A stretch of DNA of 64,000 nt from Acidimicrobiaceae bacterium (GTDB taxonomy: Bacteria > Actinomycetota > Acidimicrobiia > Acidimicrobiales > RAAP-2). The translations under genes were made by a program, and so were the position numbers. Below are positions 1 to 7,751 of this stretch, in pieces. The notes beneath the pieces were generated by a model, which saw nothing but the letters and a program-made list of their open reading frames with translations, made no database searches and was not told the DNA's origin. Each line of letters opens with the position of its first letter. The stretch's first letter is position 1. The stretch spans positions 79,580-143,579 of the forward strand of contig PLHF01000011.1 in NCBI GenBank assembly GCA_003138855.1, read 5' to 3'.

Positions 1-629
1 AGGGTGCCGAACCCGCCGGGCAGGACGACGTAGCCGTCGGACTCTTTGACCAGCATCAGCTTGCGGGTGAAGAAGTAGCGCATCTCGACCAGCTTGGGGT
101 CCTGGGCGATGAACGGGTTGGCCTCCTGCTCGAGGGGCAGCCGGATGTTCACGCCGATGGAGAGGTCCCGTCCCGCTCCCTCCATGCCGGCCGCCATGAT
201 GCCGGGCCCCGCCCCGGTGACCACCATCCAGCCGGCGGCAGCCAGGGTGGCGGCCAGGTCGCGGGCCTGGAAGTAGGCGGGATGGTCCGGCTCGGTGCGG
301 GCCGATCCGAAGATGGTCACCTTCCTGGCCCGCCGGTACGGCCGGAAGATCCGGAAGGCCGCGGCCATCTCGGCCAGGGCCGAGTCGGCCAGTTTGAGGT
401 CGATCACGTCGGTGCCCTCAGCGGCCATGCCCCCCACCGTCCCGAGCATCGAACGGTAGAGGCGACGTTGGGTCGACGACGCGGTGCCGGACACCAGTTC
501 GTCCACCAGGCGGGAGGCCATGGCCTCCAGTGCCACCCGTTCGGCGCCGCTGTCGGCGGCAGGTCCGGGCGGCACGTGCCGGCCGGGCCCGCCAGCCCCG
601 GACTTGGTCCCTCCGCCGGGATCGGTCAT
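1..629 (-). CDS. LOG-family (TIGR00730-like) Rossmann protein, 3' end outside window
   Basis: The reading frame starts at an ATG at 629 and stays open to the window edge, so only the N-terminal 209 residues are present. It carries a Rossmann segment (VTIFGSAR, then VVTGAGPGIM) and the PGGFGT motif of LOG/lysine-decarboxylase-like proteins at the edge. LOG proteins are phosphoribohydrolases that release cytokinin-type bases from their nucleotides; many bacterial members have unknown physiological substrates. The start lies one base after the fbiC stop (TGACATG), so it is probably co-transcribed and translationally coupled with fbiC. The family call is secure, the substrate is not. Confidence 0.85.
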   Translation of the reverse strand, partial: MTDPGGGTKSGAGGPGRHVPPGPAADSGAERVALEAMASRLVDELVSGTASSTQRRLYRSMLGTVGGMAAEGTDVIDLKLADSALAEMAAAFRIFRPYRRARKVTIFGSARTEPDHPAYFQARDLAATLAAAGWMVVTGAGPGIMAAGMEGAGRDLSIGVNIRLPLEQEANPFIAQDPKLVEMRYFFTRKLMLVKESDGYVVLPGGFGT

Positions 630-630
630 G

Positions 631-3018
631 TCACCGGGCGGCGGCGAGTGCGTCGGCCTGGCGACCCGTATCGGCGACCCGACCGTACAGCGTGGTCCGT
701 TGGGCCAGCGTCCGCCCGAGCGGGGTGACGATCGACCGGAAGCCGTCTGCGTCCATCATCTGGCCGTGGCTGGCCCCCGCCGCCCTCGAGATGTTCTCGT
801 CGATCAGCGTGCCGCCGAGGTCGTTGACACCGGCCCGGAGGATCTGGCGGACTCCCGCGGCACCCAACTTGACCCAGCTGATCTGGATGTTGTCGATGGC
901 GCCCCGGTAGGCGATGCGCCCGACGGCATGCATGAGCAGGGTCTCGCGGAAGGTGGGGCCTCGCCGGGACCGGCGCTGCAGGTAGATGGGCGTGGCCATG
1001 TGCACGAAGGGGAGGGGGACGAACTCGGTGAACCCCCCGGTCTCGCGCTGGAGGTCGCGGGTCCGGATCAGATGGCGGGCCCACGATCGGGGCTGCTCGA
1101 CGGCCCCGAACATGATGGTGACATTGGAATTCAGCCCCACCTCGTGGGCGGTCCGGTGGGCGAAGAGCCACTCGTCGGTGGAGATCTTGTCGGGGCACAG
1201 CACGGCCCGCACCGGGTCGTCGAGGATCTCCGCCGCCGTGCCGGGCAGTGTCCGGAGCCCGGCGTCACGCAGGAGGATCAGGTAGTCGGCCAGCCGCATA
1301 CCCGACCGCCGGGCACCCTCGGTGACCTCCAACGCGGTGAACCCATGGATGTGGATGGTGTCCGACGCCTGGCGTACGGCTTTGAGCACCTCCAGGTAGT
1401 AGTCGCCGTCGAACTTGGGGTGGATCCCACCCTGGAGACACACTTCGGTGGCCCCGATCTCCTCGGCCTCCCGCACCCGGTCGGAGATCTCGCTCAGCTC
1501 GAGCAAGTACGGGCTCCCACGCAGATTGAGTGACAACGGCCCCTTGGAGAACGCACAGAACCGGCACTTGAAGGTGCACACGTTGGTGTAGTTGATGTTG
1601 CGGTTGGCCACGTAGGTGACCTCGTCGCCGACGGCCTCCTGGCGGAGCCGGTCGGCCACCTCGGCCACGACCCGCACCTCGGGTCCGCGTGCGCCGAACA
1701 GGGTGACGATCTCGTCCTCTCCCACAGCGTCGCCGTCGAGGACGCCGACCAGCACGTCGCCCACCGCCCCGCGTGTGGTGGCCACGGTGGCAACCGGGGG
1801 AGCGCCGATCGCCCCCCGATCGACGTCCGAGGATCCGAGGAGGTCCGGTGGGGGGAACTCGCCGCCCGAGCACCAGGGATGGTCGCGGCCGAGCCCTTCT
1901 GCGTCCGAGGCGTCGAGCACCGGGAACCGCATGGCGTCGTGGAGCCATCGGTCGGGTTCGAGGGCGAACCCGGGGTACAGCGTCAGCCGGGGGGCGAGCG
2001 TGTGGCCCGCTGCCTCGGTGGCCGCCCGCAGGATCCCGAGGGACGGCCAGGCCCGCTCGGGATTGACGTGGTCGGCGGTGACCGGTGACACGCCACCCCA
2101 GTCGTCGATCCCCGAGTGCAGCAGCGGGGCGAGGTGGTCGGAGAGGTTGGGGGGTGCCTGGAGGTGGATGTCGGGGGGCAGCACCAGCCGGGCCGCGGCG
2201 ATCGTCCACAGGAACTCATCGGTGGGGCAGGGTGGCGACCGGTGCATCGAGGTGCCCGGCTTGGGCAGGAAGTTCTGGACGATCACCTCCTGCACGTGGC
2301 CGTGGCGTCGATGGCCGGCCGCTATGGCCTCCAGGGTGGCCAGGCGATCGGCACGGGACTCGCCGATGCCGACCAGGAGCCCGGTGGTGAAGGGCACCTG
2401 GGCACGGCCCGCGGCCTCCAGGGTGGCGAGGCGCCGGGCAGGGTCCTTGTCAGGGGCCGAGCGGTGGGCCCCCAGGTCGGGGTTGACCGACTCGATCATC
2501 ATCCCCTGGCTGGCCGTGACCTCTCGGAGGCGGACCAGGTCCTCGAACTCGAGGGCCCCGGCATTGGCGTGGGGCAGCAGCCCGGTCTCCTCGAGGACCA
2601 CCCGGCAGGCGGCCACCAGGTAGTCGACCGTCGAGGAGTACCCGTGGTCGTCGAGCCAGCGGCGGGCCTCCGGGTAGCGGTCCTCGGGGCCCTCTCCCAG
2701 GGTGAACAGCGCCTCGTGACATCCGGCGGCCCGCCCGGCCCGCGCGATGTCGAGCACCTGCTCGACGGTCAGGTAGGGCGCGTCGACCCGGGCCGGGGCC
2801 TTGGCGAAGGTGCAGTAGCCGCAGCGATCGCGGCACAGCATGGTCAGGGGGATGAACACCTTGGGCGAGAAGGTGATGCGGTTGCCGTGGGTCGAGTCGC
2901 GTACCTGGCGGGCCCACTCCTGCATTGCGTCCAGCGGGGCACCGATCAGTGCGTCGGCGTTCTCCGGGCCTGGTCCGGCGTCGGCGTGCAGTGCAGGGGA
3001 GCCGGGTTCGGCGGGCAT
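631..3018 (-). CDS. fbiC: FO synthase, CofG-CofH fusion (FbiC)
   Basis: This bifunctional radical-SAM enzyme makes FO (7,8-didemethyl-8-hydroxy-5-deazariboflavin), the deazaflavin core of cofactor F420, from a flavin-pathway pyrimidine and tyrosine. Two complete radical-SAM modules are visible: CRDRCGYC (Cys 62, 66, 69) in the CofG half and CTFKCRFC (Cys 481, 485, 488) in the CofH half. The length of 795 residues fits the actinobacterial fusion. A GTG nine bases upstream (3027) keeps the frame, but a TAAGGT -10-like hexamer overlaps it and ends 7 nt before the ATG at 3018, so I prefer the ATG and a leaderless transcript. Candidate F420 users in the window are the oxidoreductases at 35309 and 41436. 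Confidence 0.95.
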   Translation of the reverse strand: MPAEPGSPALHADAGPGPENADALIGAPLDAMQEWARQVRDSTHGNRITFSPKVFIPLTMLCRDRCGYCTFAKAPARVDAPYLTVEQVLDIARAGRAAGCHEALFTLGEGPEDRYPEARRWLDDHGYSSTVDYLVAACRVVLEETGLLPHANAGALEFEDLVRLREVTASQGMMIESVNPDLGAHRSAPDKDPARRLATLEAAGRAQVPFTTGLLVGIGESRADRLATLEAIAAGHRRHGHVQEVIVQNFLPKPGTSMHRSPPCPTDEFLWTIAAARLVLPPDIHLQAPPNLSDHLAPLLHSGIDDWGGVSPVTADHVNPERAWPSLGILRAATEAAGHTLAPRLTLYPGFALEPDRWLHDAMRFPVLDASDAEGLGRDHPWCSGGEFPPPDLLGSSDVDRGAIGAPPVATVATTRGAVGDVLVGVLDGDAVGEDEIVTLFGARGPEVRVVAEVADRLRQEAVGDEVTYVANRNINYTNVCTFKCRFCAFSKGPLSLNLRGSPYLLELSEISDRVREAEEIGATEVCLQGGIHPKFDGDYYLEVLKAVRQASDTIHIHGFTALEVTEGARRSGMRLADYLILLRDAGLRTLPGTAAEILDDPVRAVLCPDKISTDEWLFAHRTAHEVGLNSNVTIMFGAVEQPRSWARHLIRTRDLQRETGGFTEFVPLPFVHMATPIYLQRRSRRGPTFRETLLMHAVGRIAYRGAIDNIQISWVKLGAAGVRQILRAGVNDLGGTLIDENISRAAGASHGQMMDADGFRSIVTPLGRTLAQRTTLYGRVADTGRQADALAAAR

Positions 3019-3025
3019 CGGCGAC

Positions 3026-3031
3026 ACCTTA
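3026..3031 (-). promoter_or_regulatory. Predicted -10 element of fbiC (leaderless)
   Basis: TAAGGT on the minus strand ends 7 nt before the fbiC ATG, placing the expected transcription start on or next to the start codon. No good -35 is visible. The same arrangement recurs elsewhere in the window. Confidence 0.5.
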
Positions 3032-3075
3032 CCGGAGCGGCCCGGTGGACCGACCCGGACAGCGTGGCAGGGGGC

Positions 3076-3825
3076 TCATCCGTGGACCGGCTGCGCTACC
3101 GATCGAGGTTGGGACAGGTCGATGTCGTCGGCAGCCGCAGTGTCCACCAGCCAGAGCACCCGGTCGGCCGTGACCCGCGCCGCCGGGAGGTCCTCACCGG
3201 CCGCGATGCGTGCGAACGCCTGGTGCTTGGACGTCCCCGAGACGGTGAAGACGACCAGGCGGGCCCGGGCGATGGCGGCCAGGGTGAGGGTGATCCGGTC
3301 GTGGGGATTGGCGGCGTTCGGGTCGCGGCTGGCCGCCACCAACACGTCGGGATCGGCGAGCTCCAAGGCCGCGGAGCCGGGGAAGAGCGAGGCGCAGTGC
3401 CCGTCGGGCCCGAGCCCGAGGTGGACCAGGTCCAGGTGCCCCAACGGTTCGACCAGGGCCTGGTACTCGGCCGCCGCCCGCTCCGGGGGCCCGGACCGGT
3501 ACATCGGGTGGTCGCCGTGGACCGGGCCCACGTCGCCCAGCAGGGCCGCGGTGATCATCCGGTGGTTGGAGTCGGCGTCGTCGAGGGGCACGCAGCGCTC
3601 GTCACCGAGGTAGACATCGACGGTCCGCCAGTCGACCCCGGCCCCCGAGTCCCCGGCCCGGCCCGGCCCCGTGCGCCCGGCCAGCCGGCGGTAGCACTTC
3701 TCCGCCGTTGGCCCACCCGAGAGGAAGAGGGAGAACGGGCCGCCCGTGTGCCCGGCCGTCGTTCCTTCCACCAGGTCGGCGAAGGCGTCGGGGACCGACG
3801 CCACCAACTGCACGTCGCCGTTCAT
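3076..3825 (-). CDS. pgl: 6-phosphogluconolactonase
   Basis: The 249-residue protein is of the DevB/Pgl type (SugarP isomerase fold) and hydrolyses 6-phosphogluconolactone to 6-phosphogluconate, the second step of the oxidative pentose-phosphate pathway. The N-terminal LFLSGGPT loop, the YLGDERCVP segment and the HLGLGPDGHCASLFPGS motif are all present. It follows zwf by 13 bases and is the last gene of the tkt-tal-gnd-zwf-pgl run, consistent with operon transcription. Length and motifs look intact. Confidence 0.9.
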   Translation of the reverse strand: MNGDVQLVASVPDAFADLVEGTTAGHTGGPFSLFLSGGPTAEKCYRRLAGRTGPGRAGDSGAGVDWRTVDVYLGDERCVPLDDADSNHRMITAALLGDVGPVHGDHPMYRSGPPERAAAEYQALVEPLGHLDLVHLGLGPDGHCASLFPGSAALELADPDVLVAASRDPNAANPHDRITLTLAAIARARLVVFTVSGTSKHQAFARIAAGEDLPAARVTADRVLWLVDTAAADDIDLSQPRSVAQPVHG

Positions 3826-3838
3826 CGGCTCGATTCCC

Positions 3839-5473
3839 TCATTGGGGGAAGTCGGTGAGGCGGCCGCCGCTCATCTCCAGGTCGATCACCGGGTTGCGCC
3901 ACTCGTCCCCCGACCGCTCCACCAGCAGGTCGGCCATGTGGGGCCCCCAGGTCCCGGCAGCGTAGGGGTGCAGGCCGCCGCCAGGCTCGGACCACGCCTG
4001 GAGGTACGGGTCGACGATCTTCCACGCCTGCTCCACCTCGTCGGACCGGATGAACAAGGTGGCATCCCCGACCATGGCGTCGTGGATGAGGCGCTCGTAG
4101 CCATCGGCGGCCTCGGCCCCGGCGAACGCCTCGGCGTAGGAGAAGTCCATGGCCACCGATCGGATGTGGAACCTCTCGCCGGGCACCTTGGCCCCGAACT
4201 CGAGAGTGATCCCCTCGTCGGGCTGGATCCGGAGGATGAGCGTGTTGGGACGCAGGTCCCGGCTGGTGCGGTGGTCGAACAGCAGGAACGGGACCTGCCG
4301 GAAGGTCAGGGCCACCTCGGTGACCCTGGCCGGGAGGCGCTTGCCGGTCCGCACGAAGATCGGCACCCCGGCCCACCGCCAGTTCTCGACGCGGAGCCGC
4401 AGCGCCAGGTACGTCTCGGTCTGGCTGTCTGGAGCGACGTCGTCCTCCTGGCGGTAGGCGAGCACCGGTTGCCCATCGATGGAGCCGGCCGTGTATTGGC
4501 CCCGTACCGACTTGTCCACTGCCTCGTCGGGTGTGGGGATGTCGATGGCCTGGAGGAGCTTGACCTTCTCGTCACGGATCCGGTCGGCGTCGGTGCTCGT
4601 CGGTGACTCCATCAGGGTCAGGGCCAGCACCTGCATCACGTGGTTCTGGACGATGTCACGGAGGGCGCCGGCCGTCTCGTAGAAGCCGCCCCGGTGCTCG
4701 ACGCCCAGGCTCTCGGCCACGGTCACCTGGACCTGGTCGACGTAGCGACGGTTCCAGATGGGCTCGAAGATGGCGTTGGCGAACCGCAGGGCCAGGACGT
4801 TCTGGACGGTCTCCTTCCCCATGTAGTGGTCGATCCGGTAGATCTGGCTCTCGTCGAAGGCGGCATGCATGTGGTCGTTGAGCTCCAGGGCGCTGGCCAG
4901 GTCCCGGCCGAAGGGCTTCTCGACCACCACCCGGGCGAAGCTGCCGCCCTCCCCGGGCCCGGTGCAGGCGTGTTTCGCCAGGGCCTGGGCCACCAATCCG
5001 AACACACTCGGGATGGTGGCCAGGTAGTACAGGCGGTTGCCGTCGGTGCCGTCGAGCCGGTCGGCCTCGTCGAGGCAGGTCTTGAGCTGGTCGAAGGTGT
5101 CCGGGTGGTCGTACTCCCCGGCGATGTACTTGAACCGCTCGGTCAACGCCGTCCACTTGGGACCGCCCTCCGGGGTCGACTCGGCGACGTGGGTCCGGAA
5201 CTCGTCGTCGGTCCACTCGGTGCGGGCGACGCCGATGACGGTGAATCCGTCGTCGAGCACGCCGCGGTCGGCCAGGCGAGCCAGGGCCGGCAGGATCTTG
5301 CGACCGGTGAGGTCGCCCGACGCGCCGAAGATGACCATTGCCACCGGCGGCGCCTTCGACAGCACCGGGGGGAGGGTGCGGCGCTTGCCACCGGCGGCGC
5401 CCGGTGTCTCGCTGCTGCCGTCCGGGCCGGCCGCGCTGTCCTCGGCGGCGACAGAGATGGGGTCGGCGCTCAT
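3839..5473 (-). CDS. zwf: Glucose-6-phosphate 1-dehydrogenase
   Basis: This enzyme oxidises glucose 6-phosphate to 6-phosphogluconolactone. It shows the dinucleotide-binding motif GASGDLTGRK (50-59), EKPFG (185-189) and the catalytic signature RIDHYMGKE (213-221). The 544-residue length includes an Ala/Gly/Pro-rich N-terminal extension of about 40 residues before the Rossmann strand. The ATG overlaps the gnd stop by four bases (ATGA), so the two are translationally coupled. No OpcA-like partner is found in this cluster, unlike the usual actinobacterial layout. Confidence 0.95.
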   Translation of the reverse strand: MSADPISVAAEDSAAGPDGSSETPGAAGGKRRTLPPVLSKAPPVAMVIFGASGDLTGRKILPALARLADRGVLDDGFTVIGVARTEWTDDEFRTHVAESTPEGGPKWTALTERFKYIAGEYDHPDTFDQLKTCLDEADRLDGTDGNRLYYLATIPSVFGLVAQALAKHACTGPGEGGSFARVVVEKPFGRDLASALELNDHMHAAFDESQIYRIDHYMGKETVQNVLALRFANAIFEPIWNRRYVDQVQVTVAESLGVEHRGGFYETAGALRDIVQNHVMQVLALTLMESPTSTDADRIRDEKVKLLQAIDIPTPDEAVDKSVRGQYTAGSIDGQPVLAYRQEDDVAPDSQTETYLALRLRVENWRWAGVPIFVRTGKRLPARVTEVALTFRQVPFLLFDHRTSRDLRPNTLILRIQPDEGITLEFGAKVPGERFHIRSVAMDFSYAEAFAGAEAADGYERLIHDAMVGDATLFIRSDEVEQAWKIVDPYLQAWSEPGGGLHPYAAGTWGPHMADLLVERSGDEWRNPVIDLEMSGGRLTDFPQ

Positions 5474-6405
5474 TTGGGGGTGAACGTCTCCCCACCCTGG
5501 GTCCCGTCCGCCGTGGTAAAGGCGTGCCCCCCGAACTGGTTGCGCAGGGCCGACACCAGGCGGAGGCCGAAGGCGTCCTTCTTCTGCGAGGCGAACCGGG
5601 CGAACAGTGCCGACGAGATGACCGGTGCCGAGACCCCGCGGTTGATGGCCTCCTCTACGGTCCAGCGCCCCTCGCCGGAGTCGACCACCACCGCCTCGAT
5701 CTGGTCGAAGCCCGATTCGGGCCGCAGGGCGCGCTCGGCCAGCTCGAGGAGCCAGCTGCGCACCACCGAGCCGTACCGCCAGATGGCGGAGATCTGGTGG
5801 AGGTCCAGGTCGAACTCGGGCGCCTCCGCCATGATCTCGAACCCCTCGGCATAGGCCTGCATGAGCCCGTACTCGATGCCGTTGTGGACCATCTTCACGA
5901 AGTGCCCCGCCCCCGGTGGCCCCACGTGGGCGTAGCCGCCCTCCGGTGCCAGGGCGAGGAAGGCGGGCTCGGCGATGGCTACCGCCTCGTCCGTCCCCCC
6001 GACCATCAGGCAGTACCCCTCCTTCAACCCCCAGATTCCCCCGGAGGTCCCGGCGTCGACCAGGGCGATGCCCTTGGCCGCCAGCGTTTCCACCAGCGGG
6101 GCGGTCTCCTTGTAGTTGGAGTTGCCGCCGTCGATGATCACGTCACCGGGCTCGAACAGCCCGGCCAGCGTGGTGATCGTGGAGCTGGTGGGCTCGCCGG
6201 CAGGAACCATGACCCATGCCACCCGTGGAGCCTCGAGTTTGGACGCCAACTCCTCGAGCGTGGTGGCGGGGTCGGCGCCGAACGCGGCAACGGTCGAGCG
6301 CGCCTGCTCGGACAGGTCGAAGGCGACGACCTGGTGGCCGTGCTCGATGAGCCGCTGGGTCATGTTGGCCCCCATCTTGCCCAGTCCCACCATTGCGATC
6401 CTCAT
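5470..6405 (-). CDS. gnd: 6-phosphogluconate dehydrogenase, short (about 300-residue) form
   Basis: The enzyme oxidatively decarboxylates 6-phosphogluconate to ribulose 5-phosphate. The N-terminal GLGKMGANM Rossmann motif, the DGGNSNYK segment and the substrate/catalytic region KMVHNGIEYG are clear. At 311 residues it is the short type, often NAD-preferring, not the 470-480-residue enzyme; cofactor preference here is inference. It sits between tal and zwf and overlaps zwf by four bases. Confidence 0.92.
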   Translation of the reverse strand: MRIAMVGLGKMGANMTQRLIEHGHQVVAFDLSEQARSTVAAFGADPATTLEELASKLEAPRVAWVMVPAGEPTSSTITTLAGLFEPGDVIIDGGNSNYKETAPLVETLAAKGIALVDAGTSGGIWGLKEGYCLMVGGTDEAVAIAEPAFLALAPEGGYAHVGPPGAGHFVKMVHNGIEYGLMQAYAEGFEIMAEAPEFDLDLHQISAIWRYGSVVRSWLLELAERALRPESGFDQIEAVVVDSGEGRWTVEEAINRGVSAPVISSALFARFASQKKDAFGLRLVSALRNQFGGHAFTTADGTQGGETFTPK

Positions 6406-6486
6406 CGTGCTCTCCTCGTGTCGTCGAGTGCCTCTTGTCGGTAGCTGCCCTTCGTTGCCGCGCTGTCCCGCCCGTGGCGCGCGGGC

Positions 6487-6606
6487 TCAGCCATCGGCCG
6501 ACGCGCCGGCTCAGCCATTGGCCAACGCATTGGCTCAGCCATCGGCCAACGCATTGGCTCAGCCATCGGCCAACGCATTGGCTCAGCCATCGGCCAACGC
6601 ATTGGC
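6487..6606. repeat. 24-bp tandem repeat (5 units) copying the tal 3' end and stop codon
   Basis: Five units start at 6487, 6511, 6535, 6559 and 6583. The unit at 6583 is the last seven codons of tal (ANALADG) plus its TGA. Units at 6535 and 6559 are identical to it, 6511 has one change and 6487 is more diverged. Because 24 is a multiple of 3, each unit repeats the same peptide and an in-frame TGA on the minus strand. The array fills most of the gap between tal and gnd. Confidence 0.95.
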
Positions 6607-7704
6607 TTTGTCGGTGAGCGACTGCATCAGCTCGTCGAACGACTTGGCGAACGAGGCCACCCCCTCGGTCTCCAGAGTGCCGGCAACGTCCTCCATGTCG
6701 ATGCCGGCGCCGGCCAACGCGGCGATGAGCCCTTCGGCCTCGTCGATCCCCGAGTCAATGGTCCGGGCAACGGTCCCATGGTCGAGGAAGTCGGCCACCG
6801 TCCCGTCCGGCATGGTGTTGACGGTGTCGGGGCCGATCAGGGTGTCGACGTAGGCGAGGTCGGGGTAGTCGGGGTTCTTGGTCGACGTCGAGGCCCACAG
6901 CGGCCGCTGGACCCGAGCGCCCTTGGCCGCCAGCGTGTCCCAGCGTGGCCCGGAGAACCGCTCGGTGAAGAGCTTGTAGGCGAGTCGGGCCTGGGCCACC
7001 GCGGCCCCGCCCCGGAGGGCCAGCAGCTTCTCACCGTCGGCGGCCCGTCCGGCCGCGGCCTCGATCCGGTGGTCCACCTCGGTGTCGACCCGGCTGATGA
7101 AGAAGGAAGCCACGCTGGCCACGGAGGACAGGTCGGTGACACCCGAGGCCGCCAGTGCCTCGAGTCCAGACAGGTACGCCTCGATGACCTCGTCGTAGCG
7201 GGTGATGCTGAAGATCAGGGTCACGTTGATGCTGTGGCCCTCGCTGATCATCTGCTGTATCGACGGGACGCCCTCCGGGGTGGCCGGGATCTTGACCAGC
7301 ACGTTGGGCCGGTCGATCCGGGTATGCAGGTCACGGGCGGCGGCGATGGTGCCTTCGGTGTCGTGGGCCAACGAGGGGGCCACCTCCACCGAGACGAATC
7401 CGTCCCCGCCCTGTGACGAGTCGTAGACGGGTCGGAGAATGGTCAGGGCCCCGTTGATGTCGCCGACGACCAGGTCCCAGTAGGCGTCCTCTACGGATTT
7501 GGTGGAGATGAGGGAGCCGAACTCGTGGTCGTAGGTGTCCTGACCACTGATGGCCTTGGCGAAGATGGTCGGGTTCGAAGTCACCCCACGGATGCCCTTC
7601 GCCACCAGCCCGGCGAGGGTGCCGTCCTGGAGCCAGTCACGCCGCAGGTTGTCGAGCCACGGGCTCTGCCCCTGCTGGTCGTAGAGGTCGTGGAGAGTGG
7701 TCAC
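6583..7704 (-). CDS. tal: Transaldolase
   Basis: The 373-residue enzyme transfers a dihydroxyacetone unit between sugar phosphates in the non-oxidative pentose-phosphate pathway. It has the features of actinobacterial transaldolases: GVTSNPTIFAKA near the N terminus, and NVLVKIPAT, which carries the Schiff-base lysine, in the middle. It lies 47 bases after tkt on the same strand. The last seven codons and stop belong to a 24-bp tandem repeat that continues downstream, so the C-terminal ANALADG may be a repeat-derived tail. Confidence 0.93.
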   Translation of the reverse strand: MTTLHDLYDQQGQSPWLDNLRRDWLQDGTLAGLVAKGIRGVTSNPTIFAKAISGQDTYDHEFGSLISTKSVEDAYWDLVVGDINGALTILRPVYDSSQGGDGFVSVEVAPSLAHDTEGTIAAARDLHTRIDRPNVLVKIPATPEGVPSIQQMISEGHSINVTLIFSITRYDEVIEAYLSGLEALAASGVTDLSSVASVASFFISRVDTEVDHRIEAAAGRAADGEKLLALRGGAAVAQARLAYKLFTERFSGPRWDTLAAKGARVQRPLWASTSTKNPDYPDLAYVDTLIGPDTVNTMPDGTVADFLDHGTVARTIDSGIDEAEGLIAALAGAGIDMEDVAGTLETEGVASFAKSFDELMQSLTDKANALADG

Positions 7705-7751
7705 GGGTTTCCTTTCGGTCGGGCGGGATTGGTGCTTGGGTCACGCCGTTG

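Noticed and set aside
2116-3858. Long plus-strand frame (580 codons) opposite fbiC and pgl
   Set aside because: Antisense shadow spanning two well-supported genes; no recognisable domain.
6487-6606. Possible CRISPR-like array
   Set aside because: Units are contiguous 24-bp tandem copies without spacers, and they derive from the tal coding end.
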